Positions 16,238 to 25,900 of a stretch of DNA of 64,000 nt are shown here, one piece after another. The DNA comes from JBIOJM01 sp044450785 (lineage in GTDB: Bacteria > Planctomycetota > Planctomycetia > Isosphaerales > Isosphaeraceae). The translations under genes and the position numbers were made by a program. Where the stretch lies: assembly GCA_044450785.1 (NCBI GenBank), contig JBIOJM010000005.1, positions 9,730 to 73,729 of the forward strand, read 5' to 3'. The first letter of the stretch is position 1. Each line of letters begins with the position of its first letter. The notes under the pieces were generated by a model. It ran no database searches and was not told where the DNA came from. It saw only the letters and a program-made list of their open reading frames with translations.

Positions 16238-19200
16238 ATGAGCCCAGACCTGTGTCCAGACCTGAACTCGCTCCATCGCCTCCTGGACGAAGTGCTCGAG
16301 CGGGAGCATGAAGCCCCGATCGTGGCTCACCTGGAGATTTGCAAGCTGTGCCAGGACCAGCTCGAAAAGCTGACTGCCGGACGTGCCAGCGACCGGAACG
16401 GTCAGGCCGCTCAACAGGCGAGCGAATCCCGTAGCCACGATGCCGACAGCTCGTCACAGGCGGATCCGGGCGGTACGACCGACTTCGGCCGGCCCACGTC
16501 TGTTCAAGACACCGATGGAGCGGCGGCCGGTCGTTCCGAGGAAGGGGCGACCGGCGATTACAACCCAGAACAAAGGCTGCCGGCTACGGACGACGTGAAG
16601 GAGGATCTCGCGCCAAGGGATGCGGAGAGGACCGTCACCCAGAGTGGTCCCCAACGGAGTGTGTTCCCGGTCGAGCCAGGCTCGAACACCCCGCACGCTT
16701 GGCCCACGATTCCGGGCTATGAGCTCGTGAGCAAGCTCGGTGAAGGTGGCATGGGCGTGGTCTTCCTGGCCCGGCAGACCGGATTGAACCGTCTGGTCGC
16801 CGTCAAGATGATTCGCGGAGGGAGCCAGGCCCGCGCCGACCATTTCTCCCGGTTTCGGATCGAGGCCGAGGCCGTTGCCGAGCTCCGCCATCCCAACATC
16901 GTCCAGATCCACGACATCGGCGAGGTCGACGGGCTTCCCTTCTTCTCGCTGGAGTTGCTCGAAGGAGGATCTCTCGATGACCGTCTGGCCGGGACGCCCC
17001 AGCCGGGCCGGCACGCCGCCGAGCTGATCGCACTACTCGCTCGGGCCGTCGGGGCGGCTCATGCCGCCGGGATCATTCACCGCGACCTCAAGCCGTCCAA
17101 CGTACTCTATACCGTCGACGGCATTCCCAAGGTCACCGACTTCGGCCTGGCCAAGCGGATGGAGTCGGACAGCCGGCAGACCGAGAGCGGTGCGATCATG
17201 GGCTCTCCCAGCTACATGGCCCCCGAACAGGCGCGGGGACACACCAAAGATGTCGGACCGGCCGCGGACGTCTACGCCCTGGGGGCGATCCTCTATGAGA
17301 TGTTGACCGGGCGTCCTCCGTTCAAGGGGGAGACCCCGATCGATACGGTCCGCCAGGTCATCGACGACGAAGTCGTACCTCCGTCCCGACTCGTCCCCAA
17401 GGTCGCCCGGGATCTCGAGACCATTTGCCTGAAATGCCTCAACAAGGAGCCGTCGAAGCGATACCCTGGGGCACTATCCTTGGTGGAGGACCTCGAGCGC
17501 TACCGGAACGGGGAGACGATCCGCGCGCGCCGGACACCGCCTCTCGAGCGGGGAATCAAGTGGGTCCGCCGTCGGCCGGCGCGCGCCGCTCTGCTGGGCG
17601 TGGCCATTGCAGGCTTCCCGGTCCTCACGCTGGGCGCAGCGGCCTATGAGCACAACCGGCGAATCGCCGACGGCGAGCGCAGCCAGCGCACGGTCAGGCT
17701 CACGAGTGAAGGGAACGGGTTGATCGGTCGGGCTAGAGAGGCGAATTCGCCGGACGATCTTTCACGGCTCCAGGTCGACCTGTCGAGATTCCTCGGCGGC
17801 TTGACGAATGAGGACGAGGGCCGCCTCGAGGGATTAGCAGCCCAGGTCAGAGCTTCCTTCGATGATTTGCAACATCGCGAGGAGAAGCAGAAGACCGACC
17901 TGGCGGATCGGCGGCAATTCCAGACCTTCCTCCAACTGCGCGCCCAGGCACAGCTCGACGCGGTGGAATTCGAGCTCGATCCCTCGAACCGCCGCGCGCG
18001 GCTTCGCAACACGACCCGGAAGGCGCTGGCGGTCTACGCGCAGGAACCTCAAGCGGCCGACGGAGACTGGATCATCTCCGGTACGCTTCCCGGGATCCTC
18101 TCGGCCAGCGAGAAGATGCGAGTCACCGACGGCTGCTACGACCTGCTCTTGATGCTCTCGCAGACGACGGAACGCGCCACCGGACTGAAGATCCTGGATC
18201 GAGCGGCCCAACTACGCCCCGAACCGACCGCGGCGTACCATCTCCGCCGCGCCGATTGCCTGGCAATGGCCGGTGACATCGCGGGCCAGAAGCGCGAGGA
18301 AGCGCTGGCCGGCCGGCGGCCCGTCGTTACGGCCCTGGACCATTTCCTGATCGGTCGTGAGCAGCTTGCGAAGCACGAGTGGAGCGAGGCCATCAGTTCT
18401 CTCGAACGGTCCATCAGGCTTGACCCCGAACAGATTGCTGCCCAGCTCCTGCTGGCCATCTGCGAATACAATGCCCAGCCGAAGCGGCTGCGCGAGGCTC
18501 GCGACAACTTGAGCGCCTGTCTGCGCCGCCATCCGGAACTGGTCGAGCTTTACCTGCTGCGAGCACGCGTTCAGGGCGATGAGGGAAACCAGTCGCTCGC
18601 CCAGGTTGATCCCGACAGGCCCGAGGAGGCGGCCTCGCTCCGGCGGCAGGCCGCGGCCGCGTTCGACGCTGCCCTTGCCGATTACGGCAGCGCCCTGGGC
18701 CGTCTCTCAACGGACGACTTCCGGTACGTCCTCCTGGTGAACCGGGGCGGTATGTATCTTCAGGCCGGCCGGTTCGCGGAGTCGCGCGCGGACCTCGCGG
18801 CCGCCGTCGAGCTCAAGCCGGAGCTCTACCAGGCGTATGCCACCCTGGGCCAGCTTTACCAGCGTCAAGGGCGGCTCGACGAGGCATTCCAGGCGTTTGG
18901 ACAGGCCATAAAACGGGCGGCTGATCCCGCGAACCGGGTCGCGCTCCATCGCACCAGGGCCCTGCTCTATGCCGATCGACGCGATGCGTCGTCGGCACGA
19001 CGTGCCGCCGCGCTTCACGACCTCGAAGAAGCGATCCGGCTCGAGCCCGAAAATGCATCGCAACGGGCTGGCGACATGGTCGAGCGGGCCCGGATCTATT
19101 TCGGTGGGGCCCAGTTTGAAGAAGCCTTGAGCGCGTGCGGCGACGCCCTCGGGCTCGTGCCGGAACACACCGGGGCTCACCAACTGCGGATCTCCACGCT

Positions 19201-19897
19201 GGTGGCCTTGAAGCGATTCGACGACGTACTCAGCTCATGCGACGCCTACCTCGCCAGGGAGAAGCCGACCATCGAGATCCTGGAGATCCGCGGCCTGGCC
19301 CGGGTCGCGAGGCAGAATTACTCCGGGGCCATCGCCGACTACACGCGAGCACTCGATCTACGGTCCGATCTCGACTCAGGAACACGGTCCCGCCTGCTGA
19401 ACCGGCGCGGCTGGGCCTATCACTTCGCCGATGCGCCTCGCCTGGCCCTGGATGAGTTCGAGGCTTCGTTGAAGCTGGACAAGGACCAGAGCGACGCCCA
19501 CGCCGGCCGTGGACTGGCGAGGGTCCGCTTGGGCGACTGGCGCAACGCCGTGGCCGACGCCGAGGCCGCGGTCCGGCTGGCTCGCGGCTCGTCCGCATCC
19601 AACGAGGGTCTCAACGATCAGGCCCAGGCCGAGTTCAACGCGGCCCGGATCTACGCCCAGGCCGTCGAATACGCCGCCCGCGAGGTCGGCCGCGAAGGGG
19701 AGCGAGCCGTCAGACTCTACCGCGGCTATCGCGCCCGCGCGATCGAATTGCTCGACAAGACCCTCCGGCAGATCCCCGACCCGGCCCGCCGCAACGAGAT
19801 CCTGAGCGACCCCGCGCTCCGGCCGATCCACCGCGCTCAGGTCCGATCCGCGTCTCGAAAAACAAGGAACCCGGCACCCGACCACGACAACCGATGA
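16238..19897 (+). CDS. Membrane-anchored Ser/Thr protein kinase with TPR repeats
   Basis: 1,219 residues. The N terminus has an anti-sigma-factor-like zinc motif, HLEICKLC (H31, C35, C38), then a low-complexity linker. The kinase domain spans about 160-430: glycine loop KLGEGGMGVVFLA, VAVKMI lysine, catalytic loop IIHRDLKPSN, TDFGLA and the APE-equivalent YMAPEQARG. One membrane helix follows (about 448-467, ALLGVAIAGFPVLTLGAAA). The rest (about 560-1180) is a long series of TPR repeats, presumably outside the membrane and binding proteins. All kinase residues are present, so activity is likely. This PknB-like layout with TPRs is characteristic of planctomycetes. The zinc motif ahead of the kinase suggests an evolutionary link with sigma-factor control. 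The ATG at 16238 is adopted; no strong ribosome binding site is seen. Confidence 0.9.
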   Translation: MSPDLCPDLNSLHRLLDEVLEREHEAPIVAHLEICKLCQDQLEKLTAGRASDRNGQAAQQASESRSHDADSSSQADPGGTTDFGRPTSVQDTDGAAAGRSEEGATGDYNPEQRLPATDDVKEDLAPRDAERTVTQSGPQRSVFPVEPGSNTPHAWPTIPGYELVSKLGEGGMGVVFLARQTGLNRLVAVKMIRGGSQARADHFSRFRIEAEAVAELRHPNIVQIHDIGEVDGLPFFSLELLEGGSLDDRLAGTPQPGRHAAELIALLARAVGAAHAAGIIHRDLKPSNVLYTVDGIPKVTDFGLAKRMESDSRQTESGAIMGSPSYMAPEQARGHTKDVGPAADVYALGAILYEMLTGRPPFKGETPIDTVRQVIDDEVVPPSRLVPKVARDLETICLKCLNKEPSKRYPGALSLVEDLERYRNGETIRARRTPPLERGIKWVRRRPARAALLGVAIAGFPVLTLGAAAYEHNRRIADGERSQRTVRLTSEGNGLIGRAREANSPDDLSRLQVDLSRFLGGLTNEDEGRLEGLAAQVRASFDDLQHREEKQKTDLADRRQFQTFLQLRAQAQLDAVEFELDPSNRRARLRNTTRKALAVYAQEPQAADGDWIISGTLPGILSASEKMRVTDGCYDLLLMLSQTTERATGLKILDRAAQLRPEPTAAYHLRRADCLAMAGDIAGQKREEALAGRRPVVTALDHFLIGREQLAKHEWSEAISSLERSIRLDPEQIAAQLLLAICEYNAQPKRLREARDNLSACLRRHPELVELYLLRARVQGDEGNQSLAQVDPDRPEEAASLRRQAAAAFDAALADYGSALGRLSTDDFRYVLLVNRGGMYLQAGRFAESRADLAAAVELKPELYQAYATLGQLYQRQGRLDEAFQAFGQAIKRAADPANRVALHRTRALLYADRRDASSARRAAALHDLEEAIRLEPENASQRAGDMVERARIYFGGAQFEEALSACGDALGLVPEHTGAHQLRISTLVALKRFDDVLSSCDAYLAREKPTIEILEIRGLARVARQNYSGAIADYTRALDLRSDLDSGTRSRLLNRRGWAYHFADAPRLALDEFEASLKLDKDQSDAHAGRGLARVRLGDWRNAVADAEAAVRLARGSSASNEGLNDQAQAEFNAARIYAQAVEYAAREVGREGERAVRLYRGYRARAIELLDKTLRQIPDPARRNEILSDPALRPIHRAQVRSASRKTRNPAPDHDNR

Positions 19898-19945
19898 CCG
19901 TTCACGACGAACCACTCGCGAGTCTTTGACCGAGCGATCTAACCC

Positions 19946-22900
19946 GTGCGAAACGCCAAGCCGAAATCCCTGGCTCCTTCGCGACCACATCGCCGCCGCC
20001 GCGATGACTGGGCGTTCTCCGGCATGCTCTTCCGCCTCAGGCCCCGGCTGGAAGTCATGGAAGACCGGACCCTGCTGACGGCGTTCCTGGTGACGAATAC
20101 CGATAACAGCGGGCCCGGATCGTTGCGGCAGGCGATCCTGAGCGCCAATGCCGTGAAGGGAAGCGGCGACGTCATCGACTTCGCGATCCCCGGCGCCGGA
20201 GTCCACGCGATCGAGCCAAGCTCGGCCTTGCCGCCGATCACCGGCTCGGTCTTGATCGACGGCACGTCCCAGCCGGGTTATGAGGGCGCTCCGCTCATCG
20301 AGATCAACGGGAGCCGGACATCCGCGGGCAATGGCCTGACCATGACCGGCTCCGGCTCGACCGTCCGCGGCCTGGCGATCGACGGCTTCGCCTCCGGGGC
20401 CGCGATCCTGATCGAAGGACCGACCGCATCGCACAACGCGATCTACGGCAACCAGCTCGGCCTCAATGCCGGCGATCTCCTGGCCGGGGGCAACCTTTAC
20501 GGCGTGGAGGTCTTGAACGGCGCCCACGATAACGATATCGGCTCCAATTCCCCGGGAGGAGCGAACGCGATCGGCGGCAACACCGCAACCGGCGTGCTCT
20601 TGAGCGGTGCTTCGATCGAGGCGAGCCAGGGCTTCGGCGGCACGGCCGGTGACTTGACCTTGAACGGCGCGGCGACGATCCAGGGCAGCCGGCTTCAACT
20701 CGCCGCCTCGAGGGCAAGCGTCTTCACGTCTAAGCCGGTCGACGTGACCGGGTTCAACACGCAGTTCACCTTTCAGCTCGCGAGTTCCGTCACCGGAGAA
20801 TTCTCTTTCACCATCCAGCGCCAAGGCCCGGGCTACCTGGGCTATGAGGGAATCGGTCAGAGCGTCACCGTTGCCTTCGACACCGACTCAACATACAACG
20901 AGGGTTCGAGTACCACCGGCCTCTTCGCCGACGGAGCCACTCCGCTCGCCTTCGGGATCATCAGTCTGGCCGGGACCGGGATCGACCTGCACAGCGGCGA
21001 CGTGTTCCAGGCCAGCTTAAGTTACGACGGAAAAGGCCTCTCGGTCACGATCACCGACACGGCCACCGGCGCCGCGGCCACGCAGGTCTACTCGGTCGAT
21101 ATCCCGGGCACGGTCGGCGGCCCCACCGCCGATGTGGGCTTCACGGCAAGTGTGCAGGCTGCATCGACATCCGGGCCGTCGGCACCCGTCGAGGACATCC
21201 TGGGGTGGAGCTACACGGGGTCGGGCGGGGTGGTTGGCAACCGCGTGGCCGGCAACGCGATCACCGACAACGGCGGTCCGGGGGTCGCCGTCATCGGTAA
21301 TGATTCCACCGGCAATACGATTGGCGCCAACACGATCTCCGGCAATGCCGGCCCCGCGATCGACGAAAGCGGTGACGGCCCGAACGGGCTCCCCGACCCG
21401 CCCGTCATCATCGCGACCGCTGGCGGAGGCCTCGGAGGCCGGCTGCGCGCCGGCCTGCCCGATGCCGTCTACCACCTCGACTTCTTCGCCAGCGCGGGCT
21501 ACGCCGCCGACGGATCCGGCGAGGCCCAGGACTACCTTGGCTCGCTCAATGTGACGACCGACAGCCATGGTCAGGCCACGTTCCTGGTCCCGTTCACCAC
21601 GCCGGATGACCTGCCGATTGTGACGGCCACGGCCACGGACTCGCTCGGCAACACTTCGGAGGTCTCGGGCCTGCGCACCGGCACCATCCTGGCCCCCGCC
21701 ACGGGCTTCCGCGTGACTCCCGGTCAGCCGCTGGTCTTCGCGAGCGAAGGATTCGCCTTCCAGGATCCGGGCGCAGGACCCCTGGACCCGACGTGGAACC
21801 TGACGCTCTCGGTGCCCGTCGGAACGCTGAATCTTCCGACTGTCCCGGGGTTGACTGGGTCCGACAGCGGGACGGGGACTCTGCAACTTCAGGGCACACT
21901 CACCGTGATCGAGGCGGTGGTCGCCGACCTGGTCTTCACGCCGCCCCCGGGCTTCCACGGCAACACGACGCTGAGCGTGACCGCGGCGTCGGCGGGGGCC
22001 GCGCGCATCGAATCGGCGCTCAACATCACCGACGGGACCTTCGTCGTCGCGAGCGTCGCCGATAGCGGGCCGGGCTCGTTGCGGCAGGCGATCCTCGACT
22101 CCAACGCCGCGGGCGGCAGCAACACGATCGCGTTCGCACTGCCGGGCACCGGGGTCCAGACGATCGCGCTGGCCTCGCCGCTGCCCCAGGTCACGACACC
22201 CACGCTGATCGACGGCTCGACCCAGCCGGGCTTCGCCGGCAGCGCGCTGGTCGCGCTGGCCGGCCAGTGGGCCGGGGCGACCGGCGGGCTCGATGTGCTG
22301 GGCTCGTTCCTGAGCGTTCGCAGCGTGGCTGTCGACGCCTACGCGTTCGGCACCGACGGCCTTCCGGCCAGCGTGACCATCGAATCTGCGCCGTCGCTCT
22401 CGAGCACGGGCGTCAACCCTGGCCACGCGGATCGGTATCAGGTCGACATGGCCGCGGACGGCCGTCTACTGGCCCAGGTCCCGGCGGGCGCGCTCGCGAC
22501 CTCGCTCTTGCTGCTCGATTCTCGAGGCAACGTGCTGGACGAGAGCGATGGCCAGGGGACGGGGACGCTCGGCGACCAGATCGACCAGCACCTGCCGGCA
22601 GGGACCTATTTCCTCATGGTGGAGATCTCCGGGGGAGCGGGCGACTCCGTACTGAAAGCCGCATTCACGCCAACTTCGACCGCATTTCAGAGCACCAAAC
22701 TTCCGATGGTGATCGGCGACTTCAACGGCGACGGCATTCCCGACATCGCCATGTTCGACGGCGTTCATCTGGGAGTCGGCGACGGGACCTTCCGCAGTCC
22801 CCTGGCGGGCCTCGGTTTGCCCGCGGGCGACACCTACGGACCCATGGTGGCGGGGGATTTCAACGGGGACGGCAAGCTCGACCTGGCCATTGCCGACATC

Positions 22901-25900
22901 AGCAACAACACGGTGTTGCTGCTCCTGGGCAATGGCGATGGAACGTTCCAGACCGGGACGACGTACGTGGCCGCCGAGCTCCAGATGGACTATGGGAACT
23001 CACTCGTCGCCGGTGATTTCAATGGCGACGGCAAGCTGGACCTGGCGCTGGATTGGAGCATCGGAGCCAGGATCGACGTTCTGCTGGGTAACGGCGACGG
23101 CACGTTTCAGCCCCCGCAGGTGTACCAGTTCAGCGGCTTCAACGACCCGGGGCCGATGGTGGCTGGGGATTTCAACAACGATGGCAAGCTCGACCTCGCT
23201 GTCGCCAATCTCGAGGGGACGATCGATGTCTTGCTCGGCCACGGCGACGGGACATTTGGCGTCGGGCCATATCGGCTGCCGGTGGTGACCGGCGCAGACC
23301 TTGATATCGCCTCCCTGGTCGCGGGGGATTTCAACCGCGATGGCAAGCTCGACCTGGCCGCGTCTTCTTCCGATGACGCCAACATCGAGGTCTTCCTGGG
23401 CAACGGCGACGGCAGCTTCCAGGGCCCCACGGATTACCCTGTCAAGTTCTCTGGCACAACCATTTATGCCGGCGATTCCAACGGCGACGGCGAGCTTGAC
23501 CTCATCCTCTGGGGCGGCAGCGGCTACACGATCTACGGCGGCGACGCCTTCATCTGGCTCCTCGCTGGCAACGGCGACGGCACCTTCCAAACTCCCCGGA
23601 GCATCGGGCAGATTGCCAGCTCCCCGCGAGTCCTCGGTGTGCTCACGGGTGATTTCAACGGCGACGGCAAGCTCGACCTGATCGAGGCCGTCGACCAGCC
23701 CAATAGTTTGGGGGTCCTCCTGGGCAACGGAGATGGCACGTTTCAGGCCTCGGGCTCAGCAGGGCCGACGGATACGCTCCCCAGCTCGGTGGCTCTGGGT
23801 GATTTCAACGGCGATGGACGGGTCGACATGGCCGTGCCGAGCGTTCCCCTGGGGAGCATCACCATTCTGCTGGGCGATGGTGAAGGAGGATTCCGCATCG
23901 GACAGGTGATCTCGCTGGGTAAGGTGATGGCATTCGGGACGCCGGTCGTCGCGGATTTCAATGGGGACGGCCGGCTGGACCTGGCCATCGCCTTCTATAT
24001 TGATTCCTCAAGCGACGACCTGGTCGTGCTTCTGGGGAATGGGGACGGAACATTCCAGACCAAATTCTCTACCATCCCGCTGCCCATTGTATCGGTTGAT
24101 ATCTCGGGCGTACGTCGTTTTCAAATGGCGGTTGGGGACTTCAACGGAGATGGCCGGCCCGACCTTGCCGAAATTGGAGGAAACGGAAGCCCTGTCGTGC
24201 TTCTTGGCAATGGTGACGGAACCTTCCATGCCGGGCCTTTCAATACTAATAATGTGTTGCAAGGGCCAGTTTCGGCCTACAATTCTCTTGTAGTCGGCGA
24301 CTTCAACGAGGACGGCCGGCTCGACCTGGCGATCGAAGAAAGCTTTGGCGGATATGGCGTCATTTATGTGTATTTGGGTGATGGGAATGGCGGCTTCTTG
24401 CCTTCCCCGTCCGCTGAGCTTACCGGGGCGAATGTCGGCGATCATCTGGTTGCCGGCGACTTCAACGGGGACGGCAAGCTCGACCTGGCCACGCTGAACG
24501 ATGGCGGCGTTTCGAGCTCCATCTCCGTCTACCTGGGCAACGGCGACGGGACCTTTGGTCCGCCGATCACCGACCCGGTGCCCGCGTCCGGCAGCCTGGT
24601 GGCGGGGAACTTCTACGGGGACGGCAAGCTCGACCTGGCCTCGCTGGACCCGTCGGGCGCAGGGATTGTGCTCCTGCGGGGCAACGGCGACGGCACCTTT
24701 CAACCCGCGGAGACCGTGCCTTCGCCGCCGGACCTTGACAACTCACTCTACAGCGGCGACCTCAATGGCGATGGCCGGCCCGACCTGATCCTACCTGACC
24801 TCTACAGCGGCACGATCACGACGCTGCTCAACAACGGTGACGGTAAGTTCTCATCGCCCGGAGAGGTTGTCACGAATCCACAAGACACGCCCCTGGTGGT
24901 CGATATCAGCGGCGACGGTAGCCGCGATGTGCTCTTGGTGGATGGAAGCGGCAACATCCTCTACCGACAGGGGAACCCCCAGGCGCCCGGCGGCTTCTTT
25001 CCTCCCGTGACGATCAATCCCGGCTTCCCCTCGCGCGATATCGCCTGGGTCCCAAACACGCTGGAAGGCCCGTTGCTGGCCAGCGTCGACGCCCAGGACG
25101 ATGCCGTCTCGCTCTATGCCTACCGAAACGGCGGCTTTGTCCGCGCCGGCTCATTGACGACGGGCCAGCTCCCGGCACAAATCGTCGCCGCCGATCTCAA
25201 TCACGACGGCTGGAAGGACCTGGTGGTCCGCAACGCCGGCGACGGGACGTTGTCCGTCTTCCTGAACAGCGGCCGCGGCAGCTTCTGGACCGGCTTCAAC
25301 AACCCCTTCGGCCCGCCGGTGACCATCCCCGTCGGCCGGGGCGTCTCCGACTTGCAGGCGGTTGATACGACGGGGGACGGCTCGCCGGACCTGGTGGTCA
25401 CCAACGCGTATTCCGGCCAGGTGAGCGTCCTGCTCAACCGTGGCGACGGCCGCTTCGCGCCACCGGTGTCCTATCGCGCGGGAATCAGCCTTTCCGGGTT
25501 CGACACCAGCTCCGGCTCGATTCAGATCACCAGCCAGGAAGCTACAAAGAGCGTCGCGAGTGGATCGCTCGCGCCGGGGAGCCCGATCAGCCTGATCACC
25601 ACCAACCCGGGCAGCAACACGCTCGACTTGCTCCAGGGCCTCGGGGGTGGGCACTTCGGCAATCCCACAGTCTTGCTGAGCGCGATCACGGCGAGCGTCG
25701 TCCGCTCGGCTGACTTCAATCACGACGGCAGCCTCGATCTGGCGGTGCTCGACGGCCAGGGCGTGAGCATTTATCTCGGCGACGGCAAGGGGGGCTTTCT
25801 GCCCCCGGTCACGTACGACGCCGGCCCTGACCCCACCGGCCTGACGATCGCCGACGTGAATGGCGACGGCAACCCCGACTTGCTCATTGGTAACGCCTAT

